A stretch of 64,000 nt of DNA from Xanthostigma xanthostigma. Lineage: Eukaryota; Arthropoda; Insecta; Raphidioptera; Raphidiidae. The stretch lies in contig OY754464.1 of assembly GCA_963575645.1 (NCBI GenBank), positions 61,292,948 to 61,356,947 of the forward strand. The letters are read 5' to 3'. The notes under the pieces were generated by a model. That model saw nothing but the letters and a program-made list of their open reading frames with translations. It did not search any database and had not been told where the DNA came from. Numbering within the stretch: the stretch's first letter is position 1; every line of letters begins with the position of its first letter. A program made the position numbers and the translations under genes. Positions 34,334 to 46,703 of this stretch are shown here, in pieces.

Positions 34334-34412
34334 TTCTGGAACATTACTATTTTTCAGACTTGTAAAGTATTTCAAATACTTTACAAGTCTGACAAATAGT
34401 AATGTTCCAGAA
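34334..34412. repeat. 79-bp palindrome with heat-shock-element-like ends
   Basis: The 39-base arms (34334-34372 and 34374-34412) are reverse complements with one internal mismatch and essentially no loop. The outer ends are TTCTGGAA and TTCCAGAA, each an inverted pair of nGAAn units as in heat-shock elements, 170-250 bases upstream of the TATA box. The neighbouring ATTTGTATTT-rich stretch to about 34500 is also partly self-complementary, so the palindrome may be part of a foldback element. Confidence 0.8.
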
Positions 34413-34699
34413 CAAATACAAATACTTTTCTAGTATTTGTATTTGTACCTATTTGTATTTCAAATACTTTTAAAAAGTATTTTTTACAAGTCTGCTATTT
34501 TTAAGTTTCCCCATATTATATCCGAGCAGGGAGTATCTTCTGTATAAAATACTTTTTTTGTATCTTAAAGATTTTTTTGTAATTTAAGATATTTCTTAAG
34601 AGTATTGGGTACTTATCTAAAATACTTTTGATCTATATGAAATCTTCTAAAAATAAATTACACTATAATCAACTATTTGAGGAGTGACTTCACAATTTA

Positions 34700-35650
34700 G
34701 TATAAGCGGCATAGTTTTACGCGTGGTAAGGTATGCTTGTGTTTCGTTGCTTTGTTGCCTCCATTAAGGCAATCGCACTAAAATGATGACTCACGTCTAC
34801 TATTTTGGTACCTTACTATAGTAGTCTAGTCAATGCACAGAAAAAACGGCCAAACCTGGCATTTGGCAATTCTACCAAACAGCACCGAGCTGTATGTTCT
34901 ACTTACTTTCAACTTGTCAATGTCCAAGGGCTGCTTTTACCCTGGGGGTGACGCCATTCCTTCTCGAGGATGAAATTTTCTTATTAAAAATAAATATGGG
35001 AATTCTATAAAGTTTTAACTTAAAGTCAATAGTTTTCGACTTATTCGAGAGTGGAAACGTCAATTTTTCAACAAAAAAAAAAAAAAAAAACACGTTTTCA
35101 GACAGTTTTGCTTGAATACCTAACTCTGAAAATAAGTATTTTATGAAAAAAATAATTCGTTGTAAAAATGTAGCTTATAAAAATACAAAAAAAATACTGA
35201 GATTAAAATATCACTAAAGGTTGGTTCTTCTTCGTCAAACGCCAAAATCGAAGGTTTCAACGTGAAATATTTTTCTGGGAAAACTCATAGAACTTTCGGT
35301 AAAACAAGATGAATGTGCGTACTCATGTACCCCCCCCCCCTATTCGCTCTTTTGCACCCAGGTGAAACCGAGCAGGACCGCTAGTGTAATATAAACGGCA
35401 TAGTTTTTATGTATGGGACGGGCATGTTTTACATTGTTTTATTGCTTTGCTGCTTCTTTGAGCGAACCGTTTTCATAATGATGACTAAAATTCTTAACGA
35501 GACACTGCCATCTGAAAGCACTTTCACACAATGGGACTGGTCGGAAGTGAGTTTAGCGGCACTCAAATACAAAAGCTCGGGTGCCCACACTCTGCGAGTA
35601 GATGACCTGGAGGATTAATGACCTTGAAAGTATTGACTGCTTCTTGTGAA
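34700..35650. repeat. Diverged direct repeat and homopolymer tracts
   Basis: A GGCATAGTTTT... TGATGACT block at about 34708-34790 recurs, diverged, at about 35396-35490. Between them are an 18-base A run near 35073 and a C run near 35330. A 69-codon frame at 35409-35618 lies in the second copy; I do not recognise it and would not call it a gene. Confidence 0.4.
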
Positions 35651-36270
35651 GGCTCAGGACTGTTCGAAGGCATACTCTAACAACAAAAAGCGAGATGCTG
35701 CACAAACGCCTCCGAATCTTATCCTTGGGAACTAAATATTTCGGTACTAAGTGATTAATAAGATTTTGAATGTCTTCTCACGAAGGCTCAGGAGTTAGTT
35801 GAAGAGGTATAATGAACCCTTATAGATCTGAGTGCAGTGGGAAAATTATCTATCTATAAAAAATGTGATATGATTAAAAGTTCGTAAACAATTCAATATT
35901 ACGAAATAATGACGACAAACAATGCATACAATATCGTCATAATAGCCAAAAATAATATCAAAAATAAAATTCTTACGGATTCCTGTGGTCTGTGTGTGAC
36001 AAGAAGAACTATTTTTGTTACAAAAGCGAAGTAATGCAGTAAACATTCACTGACACTATAAACGAACTCTTGTTTTATTTTTGTTTCTGAACTATCTCAA
36101 TTACAGGTTGTAATGGCAAACATATTGCATGATCATTAAAAAAATTAATCATTCAGTTTGTTTCAGTGATGCGCGGTAGCGAAAAGTTTTAATCAAATAT
36201 CACGATTGTTTTGGGATATACAAAATTATGTACATATTTAAATTATTGGAGTAGAATTAATAGTCTCACA

Positions 36271-36545
36271 AACAGGCGCGGTCGCAGCCTGAAATTTTGG
36301 AGGGGGTCACTCACTACACTAATAAAAAATAGGTATCTGGAATAAAATAAACATTATTGCACAAGACACAATTTTATTTTATACATTACCTATAAAACAA
36401 ATGGAAACTATAAATTTATCGCTGTTAGGGGATAGCTAAAAATTTCCTTTTATTATTTGGAAAATTTTTGAGATTTTTCAATATGACCTTAGATTTTGGG
36501 GGGGGGGGTCATGTCCCTGTGACCTCCCCTTCGGACCGCGCTTGT
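36271..36545. mobile_element. Possible hAT-type MITE
   Basis: The left end CAGGCGCGGTC and right end GACCGCGCTTG are inverted repeats with one mismatch, and a G-run near 36500 resembles the other G-rich MITEs here. No convincing 8-bp duplication was found, so the boundaries are approximate. It abuts the start of the large palindrome. Confidence 0.4.
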
Positions 36546-39500
36546 TTTCTATCAGTACACCGAATATGAAATGTATCCGTTACGTATTCCAGACTTTTCA
36601 AAGAAGCACTTCTATCTTCGAAACGGTAGGTCAGTGTAAGTAGATTAGCCCCCTAAGGGGATGAATTTTAAAAAATCCTTTCTGAGTACTCACTTACGCC
36701 ATATATAGGGGACTTCTGTGCAAAATTTCGTGTTTCTAAATTCATCGGTTTAGACTGTGCGTAGTACGTCAGTCCAGTGTTAAAGTTTTAACTAATTAGT
36801 TATTAGATTAACCCCCTTAAGGGATGAATTTTCAAATATGTTTTCTTAGAGCTCACCTACGTTATATAAGGAACCCCTACGCAAAATTTCATGCATTTAT
36901 ACCCACCGGTTTAGGCTGTACTGTCTTAGCATTAAGGAAATTTTAAGGAAAGTGTAAATAAGTAAATTTTATTGCCAAAAACGGAAATATCAAAAATTTG
37001 CTATCCAGCTCCCAGAAGCAGTTAGAAGTATTTATAGTGAATAGAGAATAGAAGAAGACAAAACATAGTTGCATAATAGTTTTTATACTCACACCAAAAG
37101 TTGCCGTCTTTAATGAGAATGCAGTGTCTCCAAACTTTTTTATTTTCAGTTTCTGAACCTCGTGGATTTTTTAAAAAGGCAATAAGAAAGCAATAATTGC
37201 AGGATTTTGTAAGACCGTTTTAAAGACAGGTCTAGTTTTTGTATTCATCAAATCGTTACACGGAACAATAAATTTTGATATTTTTACTGCCTATCTCTTT
37301 TGCGTTTTCTGATAATAACATCAAAATATATCACTTTCGTGTTTAATCTATATAATTTACAAAGATATTATGCATGCATAATAGGCTTGATAAGGAAACA
37401 AAAGAGGAGTTAATGTTTTCAATACTGTAAAATTACAGACATGACCTTTTGAGAACTGCAGTATACGCTGTATTCGACATTACGCAATCTATAAAAATTC
37501 GTCAGTCAATAATATAAACAAAAATGTATCAGGCGCCGCAGCCTTTCAGAAAAAAAATAATTTTATACATAAACTAGCCTTTACCCGCAACTTCGTCTGC
37601 GTGGAATTTATGATTGTAAGCTTGTTATATTTGAACAAAAAGCGAGTTATTGGAAAATGTCGAAAATCGACTAAAAACGAGAAAATGTTCTTAGTCTTAG
37701 GTTTCTTTTAGGACAATTTTAGAAAATCTCTCGGAACCGATTCAAATTTGGTATAGTCATATAGAGTACCAGCTGCTGTTACCCCCGTGGCTTCTCCCGA
37801 GATTGAGATGAAACACAATAGCAACAACAGTACCTAGTGGCTATGCGCTGTCTGTCAGTAAGTCAGTGTTAAAGTAGATTACTGATTAGCCCTCTAAGGA
37901 GAAAAATTTTCAAAAATCCTTTTTGAGTACCTACTCACTTACGCCATATAAGGGACTTCTGTGCAAAATTGCATGCTTCTAGACCCACCGGTTTAGACTG
38001 TGCGTTGTACGGTCAGTATGCTAGAGTTTTAACTAAGTGAATAAACCCCCCTAAGGGATGATTTTTCAAAAATCGTTTTTTAATACACATCAACGTTATA
38101 TAAGGAACTCATGTACCAAATTTCATTACGCTAGACCAACCGGTTTAGGCAGTGCGGTCTGTCAGCCTTTTTGGGACTTTTTTATTAGGAAAAAATATGA
38201 AAAGAGTAGTGCAATTTATTTCAATAAAACGTAAATATCAGAAATTTGCTATCCAGCTCTCAGAAGTAGTTAGAGGTATTTATAGTGAATAGAGAATAGA
38301 AGAAGACAAAACATAGTTGCATAATAGTTTTTATACTCACACCAAAATAAATAGCGAATAAAGCAAGACGACAGACTTGTTATTTAATGAATTATATTTT
38401 TAAAATTTTAACCCCTCCACAGTCAGGGCCGAACTCACCTACTTTGACCTTTTTGAAACCTGAAAATAGTTGAGAAAAGTAAATTCAAATATTTCGTTTT
38501 TTGAGTATATAAAGAGAATTCTAAATTATCGTAAAAATTAGTTTTTAGTAAAAAGAAACATTTTTAAAACACATTTTTATTTATTTGTTTATTATACACA
38601 GTTGTCCAACAGAAAAGTAAGTCCAACTGCAAAGTAAACTATCTTGTTTACAAATCTTTATGTTGGACAACTGAGTAGGTATAATAAACAAATAAATAAA
38701 AATGTGCTCATATGTTTCTTTTTACTAAAAACTATTTTTTTCCGATATTTTAGAATTCTCTTTATACACTCAAAAACGGAATATTTGAATTTACTTTTCT
38801 CAACTATTTTCAGGTTTCAAAAAGGTATAAGTGGGTGAGTTCGGCCCTGACTGTGGAAAGGGTTAAAATTTTAAAAATATAATTCATTAGATAACAAGTC
38901 TGTCGTCTTGCTTTATTCGCTATTTATTTTGGTGTGAGTATAAAAACTATTATGCAACTATGTTTTGTCTTCTTCTATTCTCTATTCACTATAAATACCT
39001 CTAACTGCTTCTGGGAGCTGGATAGCTTTCTGATATTTACGTTTTATTGAAATAAATTGCACTTTTTTCATATTTTTTCCTAATAAAAACCAAAAAGGCT
39101 GACAGACACTGCCTAAACCGGTTGGTCTAGCGTAATGAAATTTGGTACATGAGTTCCTTGTATAACGTGGATGTGTATTAAAAAACGATTTTTGAAAAAT
39201 CATCCCTTACGGGGGTTTATTCACTTGGTTAAAACTCTAGCATACTGACCGCACAACGCACAAGTGGGTCTAGAAGCATGCAATTTTGCTCAGAAGTCCG
39301 TTATATGGCGTAAGTGAGTACTCAGAAAGGATTTTTGAAAATTTTTCTCCTTAGAGGGCTAATCAGTAATCTACTTTAACACTGACTTAGTAGACAGACA
39401 GCGCATAGCCACTACTGTTGTTTATTGTGTTTCATCTCAATCACAGGCGAAGCCGCGAGGATAACAGCAGCTGGTACTCTATAATATATTTTTTTTTCTT

Positions 39501-40029
39501 CCGACACCAATAGCTTCAGGGTACTCTATAATATGACTATACCAAATTTAAATCGGTTCCGAAAGATTTTACAAAATTGTCCAAAAAGAAACCTAAGACT
39601 AAGAACATTTTCTCGTTTTTAGTCGATTTTCAAAATTTTCCAATAACTCGCTTTTTATTCAAATATAACAAGCTTACAATCATGAATTCCACGCAGACGA
39701 AGTTGCGGGTAAGAGCTAGTTTATGTATAAAATTATTTTTTTTTCTGAAAGGCTGCGGCGCCTGATACATTTTTGTTTATATTATTGACTGACGAATTTT
39801 TATAGATTGCGTAATGTCGAATACAGCGTATACTGCAGTTCTCAAAAGGTCATGTCTGTAATTTTACAGTATTGAAATATTTAGACTTGAAAACCTGAAA
39901 CATTAAATTATTCCTCTTTTGTTTCCTTATCAAGCTTATTATGCATGCATAATATCTTTGTAAATTATATAGATTTAACACGGAAGTGATATATTTTGAT
40001 GTTATTATCAGAAAATGCAAAAGAGATAG

Positions 40030-40786
40030 GGTACGTCCAAGATGCAAGCTGGTAGTCAGATTCAGATTTTCGGCGTCTGACTGTCTGACTCCGAGCGGCG
40101 TTGGGTGTGGCCAATATGAAAGCTGGTTATCGGCGCAGACAGAGCATTCATATTAAATAACTATAGAGCTAACAGTACAGATTGATAATAATAATAATAT
40201 TTCACCTAGCTATACTAAGTATACATGTGAATAGTCAAATTAAAATCAAATTAAAAGCTAAGAATTTAAATATTCTTTAAATATTGCAGCTTTGTTGCTG
40301 CTTGGTGACAATGTTACATCTAAATTAAAACCTTTTAAAAGTGAAATACATCCAATTAATAAATTAAGGTCGATTTACGGGGAGTACAAACACCTTTTTC
40401 CGCAATTACTTGCCGACGAAAACCGATTTTTTTAATATTTCCGAATGAGTCCGGATACTTTTTACTTTATTTTGTCAAAAATTGAACACAGGCTTACGAA
40501 GAACTGGGCCAAATTCCACAAAACCCTTTTTTGAAATAAAATCCTCGATATCCATATTTTATAGCACCTAAAAACAACACTGTTAGACGCAGGTTGTCTG
40601 AAACCAGAATGTACAATTCATACCGGTAAATATCTGAGTCAGAGAGCCGGTGCGCCGGAAAACTGCGCGCTGGTGCATTATGGCCATTCCGATTTAGCAA
40701 TAAAGGATTTTATGCACGCCGACTGTCTGACTCAGAAAACCAGCGTCTGACTACCTGACTACCAGCTTGCATCTTGGACGTACCTT
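40030..40786. mobile_element. PIF/Harbinger element nested in the palindrome
   Basis: The left end GGTACGTCCAAGATGCAAGC and right end GCTTGCATCTTGGACGTACC are perfect inverted repeats, flanked by TAG (40027-40029 and 40787-40789; two extra T at the right end). The mirror arm at 37287-37310 and the tandem copy at 42050 lack the element and read GATAGGCAGTAAAA / GATAGGTAGTAAAA, confirming a 3-bp duplication on insertion. It carries a broken nuclease fragment. Confidence 0.9.
40367..40520 (+). pseudogene. Harbinger nuclease N-terminal fragment with an in-frame stop
   Basis: The frame reads GEYKHLFPQLLADENRFF, a stop at a 7-T run, then YFRMSPDTFYFILSKIEHRL. This matches the 'G-E-(F/Y)-x-x-L...F-x-Y-F-R-M-(S/T)-x-x-(T/S)-F-x-x-(L/I)-L' start common to HARBI1-like nucleases. 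It is disrupted and truncated, so the element is non-autonomous. Confidence 0.8.
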
Positions 40787-42926
40787 TAGGCAGTAAAAAT
40801 ATCAAAATTTATTGTTCCGTGTAACGATTTGATGAATACAAAAACTAAATATAGACCTGTCTTTAAAACGGTCTTACAAAATCCTGCAATTATTGCTTTC
40901 TTATTGCCTTCTTAAAAAATCCACGAGGTTCAGAAACTGAAAATAAAAAAGTTTGGAGACACTGCATTGTCATTAAAGACGGCAACTTTTGGTGTGAGTA
41001 TAAAAACTATTATGCAACTATGTTTTGTCTTCTTCTATTCTCTATTCACTATAAATACCTCTAACTACTTCTGAGAGCTGGATAGCAAATTTCTGATATT
41101 ATTTACGTTTTATTGAAATAAATTGCACTTTTTTCATATTTTTTCCTAATAAAAAAGTCAAAAAGGCTGACAGACCGCACTGCCTAAACCGGTTGGTCTA
41201 GCGTAATGAAATTTGGTACATGAGTTCCTTATATAACGTGGATGTGTATTAAAAAACGATTTTTGAAAAATCATCCCTTACGGGGGTTTATTCACTTGGT
41301 TAAAACTCTAGCATACTGACCGCACAACGCACAAGTGGGTCTAGAAGCATGCAATTTTGCACAGAAGTCCCTTATATGGCGTAAGAGAGTACTCAGAAAG
41401 GATTTTTGAAAATTTTTCTCCTTAGAGGGCTAATCAGTAATCTACTTTAACACTGACTTAGTAGACAGACAGCGCATAGCCACTACTATTGTTTATTGTG
41501 TTTCATATCAATCGCGGGCGAAGCCGTGAGGATAACAGCAGCTGGTACTCTATAATATGACTATACCAAATTTGAATCGGTTCCGAGAGATTTTCCAAAA
41601 TTGTCCAAAAAGAAACCTAAGACTAAGAACATTGTCTCGTTTTTAGTCGATTTTCGACATTTTCCAATAACTCGTTTTTTATTCAAATATACCAAGTTTA
41701 CAATCATAAATTCCACGCAGACGAAGTCGCGGGTAAGAGCTAGTTTGTGTATAAAATTATTTTTTTTTTCTGAAAGGCTGCGGCGCCTGATACATTTTTG
41801 TTTATGTTATTGACTGACGAATTTTTATAGATTGCGTAATGTCGAATACAGCGTTATTGCAGTCCTCAAAAGGTCATGTCTGTAATTGTACAGTATTGAA
41901 ATATTTAGACTTGAAAAGCTGAAACATTAATTCCTCTTTTGTTTCCTTATCAAGCTTATTATGCATGCATAATATCTTTGTAAATTATATAGATTTAACA
42001 CGGAAGGAAGTGATATATTTTGATGTTATTATCAGAAAATGCAAAAGAGATAGGTAGTAAAAATATCAAAATTTATTGTTCCGTGTAACGATTTGATGGT
42101 TACAAAAACTAAATATTAGACCTGTCTTTAAAACGGTCTTAGACAAAATCCTGCAATTATTGCTTTCTTATTGCCTTCTTAAAAAATCCACGAGGTTCAG
42201 AAACTGAAAATAAAAAAGTTTTGGAGACACTGCATTGTCATTAAAGACGGCAATTTTTGGTGTGAGTATAAAAACTATTATGCAACTATGTTTTGTCTTC
42301 TTCTATTCTCTATTCACTATAAATACCTCTAACTGCTTCTGGGAGCTGGATAGCAAATTTTTGATATTTCCGTTTTTGGCAATAAAATTTACTTTTTTAC
42401 ACTTAAAATTCCTTGAATGCTAAAGACAACCGTTCAGCCTAAGCCGGTGGATCTAAATGCATGAAATTTTGCGTAGGGGGTATCCTCATATAACGTAGGT
42501 GAGCTCTAAGAAAACATATTTGAAAATTCAGGGGGTTAATCTAATTAGTTAAAACTTTAACACTGGACTTACAACGCACAGCCTAAACCGATGAATCTAG
42601 AAACATGAAATTTTGCACAGAAGTCCCCTATATATGGCGTAAGTGAGTACTCAGCGGGATTTTTGAAAAATTATCCCCTTAGGGGGCTAAACTACTTTAA
42701 CACTGACTACTGACGGACACAGCACAACCACTATTGTTGTTGCTATGGTGTTTCGTCTCAATCGCGGGCGAAGCCGCGAGGTAGCAGCAGCTAGTTTTCT
42801 ATAAGTCTACCGAATTTGAATCGATTTTGAGAGATTGTCAAAATTGTCCAAAAAAATCAGCAAAAAACAAAGGCTATACTACGCATTGCATACGTTTCAA
42901 ATTCGGTGAACTGATAGAAAAGACAC

Positions 42927-43748
42927 GCCGAATTCGATGAGCGCACCCGGAGGTCTGTATCCAATACCGTTTCAGAGATAGAGACGTTTGAATGTAGCTT
43001 CAGTGTTTAAAGACACTTCAAATGCCCACCGAACCAGAAGTTGAGATTATTTTTTTATTCGGTGTCATTTTCTGTTAGTATGTGCCTAGAAGATCTCAAA
43101 AGCGAGTTTTTGGAAAATTTCGTACATTTTTAAATACTTGAAGTTTTTAAGAGATACCTTAGGTTTTTTTTTATTTTCTCCCTATACCCCAAAATAATAG
43201 TTTACTAATGAACGAATAAAAATTTGTTACTTTCTCGAAAACGATTTTGATTCTGTTTCACAAATCAAATACATGCATAAAATATCGAGAATATACCTTT
43301 TAATGGGCAATGTATTTAACGGGAGCCTCAAAAAGGATCCAAAAAACTCGTTTTTCAGTAGGCGGCAAAGTTTTTTTGGTAAACGTGCGCACAAATAATA
43401 ATTTCAAATACCCACATCAGATAAAAGGACCCTGCACAAACCTTATGGGATTTGGATCTCGGTTAGATTGATCGAAAATGGTTTATTTTATAGTTTAAAG
43501 GCACAAAGAAAAAGTGTCCATGGGCCAAAAAACCAATAAATTTTTAACTACAGATATAGTTAGGAGCTGACGCGTAAAAAAACGATGTCGTTCCAATCTT
43601 CTGTCGCTTGGTATATAAGCTATTTAAGTAATTTAGAGCATTTTTTCCTCTATGATATATAGGCGACACCTTCCAACATTACCTAGTCTTAGACTATTAT
43701 CCTATTTAAAAAAATTGGTTGTCTGTACAGTCGGTTTACGGACGATAG
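42927..43748. other. Gene-free repeat-flanking DNA
   Basis: Sequence outside the palindrome with no gene recognised. Short blocks (ACCGTTTCAGAGATAGAGAC near 42967) still resemble the complement of the sequence just outside the left arm, so the palindromic homology may fade out gradually. Confidence 0.4.
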
Positions 43749-43908
43749 TTTTACGTGATAACGTATTCCGCTCGAATATCATATTCAATAATACATTACT
43801 GCGCTCTCGCTTGCACGCACAGGGTCAGGCGGAACGTTACGGAACGTTACACTTTTTCGTGCGTGCAACTGGTGTTTCATCAATTTATAAGACGTTATCA
43901 CGTTAAAA
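43749..43908. mobile_element. Short inverted-repeat element
   Basis: TTTTACGTGATAACGT on the left pairs with ACGTTATCACGTTAAAA on the right. A diverged partial copy of its interior and right end (TCCGCTCGAATATCATAT ... GACGTTATCACGT) lies at about 44316-44450. Class unknown. Confidence 0.55.
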
Positions 43909-43910
43909 AC

Positions 43911-44080
43911 TTAGTCCGCCATCTTTAGAAGTCCGCCATATTGGATTTGGAGTGACGTCACTTTATTTTTCGAGTTATTCTCAACAAGCCCTTTCATTTG
44001 ATACCCATATTGCAGGAAAGCATAATAAAATTAGTCCGCCATCTTTAGAAGTCCGCCATATTGGATTTAGAGTGACGTCA
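43911..44080. repeat. 50-bp direct repeat, two copies
   Basis: TTAGTCCGCCATCTTTAGAA followed by GTCCGCCATATTGGATTT(G/A)GAGTGACGTCAC occurs at 43911-43960 and 44031-44080, nearly identical. The CCGCCAT / GACGTCA content is unlike the AT-rich surroundings. Confidence 0.85.
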
Positions 44081-44178
44081 CACAGCTAACCATGCATTGT
44101 CATTCAAACTAAACGTATATACAAATTTTCATCTCAATCGGTTGATGATATCTGCTTCAAAATTACCGAAAGCATTCT

Positions 44179-44300
44179 AGTCGCTCACTTAGTAATTTAG
44201 TCGCTCACTTATTAATTTAGTCACCCAACTATTAATTTATCGTCACGCGCAGTCAGTCGCTCACTTAGTAATACAGTAACCCAAATTGATTATTTGTCAC
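44179..44300. repeat. Degenerate minisatellite
   Basis: TAGTCGCTCACTTAGTAATT and variants (CGCTCACTTATTAATT, CACCCAACTATTAATT, CGCTCACTTAGTAATA) recur with a period of about 20-22 bases, interrupted once by a CGTCACGCGCAGTCAG insert. Confidence 0.75.
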
Positions 44301-45233
44301 CCAAAATTGTAAATTCCGCTCGAATATCATATTTAAGTCAGGCGGAACGTGACATATTTCGGAACGGGACACTTTTTCGTACATGCAGCCGGTGTTTCAT
44401 CAATTTATAAGATTGGTGTTTCATCTATTTATAAGACGTTATCACGTCAAAAAAGCACAAAAGTTGAACATGGAACATGTTTGTGAATTCAATGGATATC
44501 CCATATATTTAAAATTTTGCTAAATATATCTGTTGCTAAAAATCTATTGATTTTTAGACTATACCCCCTCAGACGCTTTTTCTTAGTGACCTTTAAAATG
44601 TAAAATACAACAATTTTCCATCAATTTAAGCGGGAACCAAATCCCAAACGTATTATGCAGGGTCCGTTGTAATTCTAAGTAGAATCATTACGTGACAAAC
44701 TTAATTTTTATTAAGTTTTTCAATTGTCAACAACCTCAGAAAGTGATTGTCAAATTGTTATACCGTTACGGAACACTCAGGACTCAAGTTCGTCTTTTTT
44801 AATTTCAAAAGATTACTTCTCCCGATCACATCGAGTTGGATTTCATCAAAGTTTACAGTTTTAACATGTTGCATTGTTGACTTGTTAAATATTTTAAGAA
44901 ATTTTGAGGAAAATAGAGCTTATGAAAAATTAAAAAAAAAAAAACGCTAAATTCTTATATATAGGTATATTATATTCTTTTTTGAAAAGTTTAGTAAAAA
45001 ACAAATACAAGTTAAAATGTTATTTTAACGAACAAACAGAAAAATTGACGAATCTCAGAAAATATATAAGTATAGTTACCTATTTTGTAGATGTTTTATA
45101 GTCGTATCACTGAAAATTGTAATGACGCAAAATAAGAACAATATGTACGAAAAATTATAATTTCTGTTTAATAAATGAATACAAATATGTAATATATAAA
45201 TTCAGGCGCTTGATGTTAGACCAGCGCACTTAA

Positions 45234-45724
45234 GAGACCGTGCACACTTATCCAGTATATAGCACAAACCATGAGCTCAGCTGTTGAGCGTCTATAATCT
45301 GCAATATTCTCCTTCTTCTTTAGCACGAACCCTGAAACGTGCATGGTGTCGCACACTAGACCAGAACAAACCATAGTGCAGGTTCCTTGTGCGGCAGGAA
45401 ATTTCGCAGTTTTCAAGTATAGTGCCACATGAGCGTGTTTAATTTTTTATTTTGACGATGTTGTGTGGAGAGAAAAAAAGGAAGAAATCAGGAAAAAAGA
45501 AGGTTTTTAGCCCTATTAATGAAAATTACTTAATGAAAAGGACACAGACAGTGGCTCGGTCCAGCACGGGTAGACTGAAATTGCAGGCAACCGACTGACG
45601 GTCGTTACTGGTTGCTGATCTAATGTGCGCTACTCCGTATAATAACATGGATACTTTCACTGACAGGCCTTTCTGGACTCTGGTCCATGCTGTGCTGGTT
45701 TGCTGGATAAGTATGTGCGGTCTT
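45234..45724. mobile_element. PIF-like MITE family B, copy 1
   Basis: The left end GAGACCGTGCACACTTATCC and right end GGATAAGTATGTGCGGTCTT are imperfect inverted repeats between TAA flanks (45231-45233 and 45725-45727). Its second half (GACGGTCGTTACTGGTTGC ... TGTGCGCTACTCCGT) is shared with copy 2 at 54124-54393. Confidence 0.65.
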
Positions 45725-45727
45725 TAA

Positions 45728-46703
45728 ATGTCTTAAAACATACCTGTATGTTATGTAGGTAGATACTTTATTATAAAAATGCATAAAATATAAAAAATTA
45801 CAAAAAAAATAGTATTCTTAATTAATCACAGTTTTTTTTAGATCCTTAGTATCTGCAATACGAAAAACGAATTTTCAACACATTTTTATCAATTATTGTG
45901 ACTAGATAGAATAAAAATTTATACAAATTTACTTCGAACTTAATTTCGAAAATTTTTACAGTGCAAAATGCATAGAACAAAAAAGAGTTACTAATTGATT
46001 CCAAATACAGAAATGATAATGACCATTTTCGTATTACATTACTGATTAACACAAAAAAAGTTTCATTCGTGGAGCTGTATTTAGAAATGTCTAAATAAGT
46101 TATCATATTGACCACCGGTCTTCTTTCGGAACCGAAATTAGTAGACGTAAACAGGATCTACTGCGTCTGTTTTTGAAACAAAATAACTGCGTGTATTTTA
46201 TCAATAAACTAATCTAGAAATAATCCTAGCTCAGTATCGCGAATAAGACTCAACACTATTTCAAAAAATTAATACAGATTGTTGAGAAGTATCAGTTTTT
46301 TGCATACCTGCAGACCTCATATTATGCCAGGTATGCAAAAAAAGCATGGCAAATGATGAAAATTGTAAATAATTGATAGTCTGTAATAATTTGTTCAAGT
46401 AGTGTTATTCGAGATACTGACAACAAAACACGATAAAAAAATTTAATTAGTCTTTTGTACGACCAAGTTTGAATTATTACTCCTTACATCCTGTTCGGTC
46501 AACAAGATGCAAGGTAACGCAGTAAAACGAAAACACTGTAAATATGAAAATAAATTTAAATTGCAACTGAAAATACAAAATTATAGTAAATTGGAAAAGT
46601 AAGAAAATTCGTTTTCTTATATATATTATGAGACATATTTAAATCGTTAAAAAGTAACGATCTATGACACAGATCTTCAAGAAAAAACTTTCACTAATTG
46701 TTT
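45728..46703. other. Sequence downstream of the cuticular protein gene
   Basis: AT-rich, no gene recognised. It contains the 3' flank of the minus-strand cuticular protein gene; no clear AATAAA on that strand was found just after its stop. A small inverted pair, TTGCATACCTG / CAGGTATGCAA, lies at 46301-46339. Confidence 0.4.

Larger units (their letters stand above)
36546..42926. repeat. Giant imperfect palindrome with duplicated arm segment
   Basis: The left arm (about 36546-38610) is mirrored by the right arm (38662 to about 42926) around a 51-base spacer. GTTGTCCAAC on the left and GTTGGACAAC on the right mark the inner ends. The arms stay alignable outward past shared blocks such as ATAGTTTTTATACTCACACC (37077, 38322; complement at 38933, 40992 and 42262). 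The right arm is longer because a ~1.27-kb segment is repeated (40985-42254) and a 757-bp Harbinger element is inserted at 40030. Without these, the arms are about equal (2.0 kb). The unit contains CCCGCGACTTCGTCTGCG-like and CGAAGCCGCGAGG tracts found in dispersed insect repeats; I cannot assign a transposon class. Open frames within (e.g. 39577-39765 and 41601-41813) recur in both right-arm copies and show no known domain. Confidence 0.88.

Noticed and set aside
35409-35618. 69-codon open frame with a hydrophobic N-terminus
   Set aside because: Lies in a diverged repeat block with a related copy near 34700 that is not open; no family recognised.
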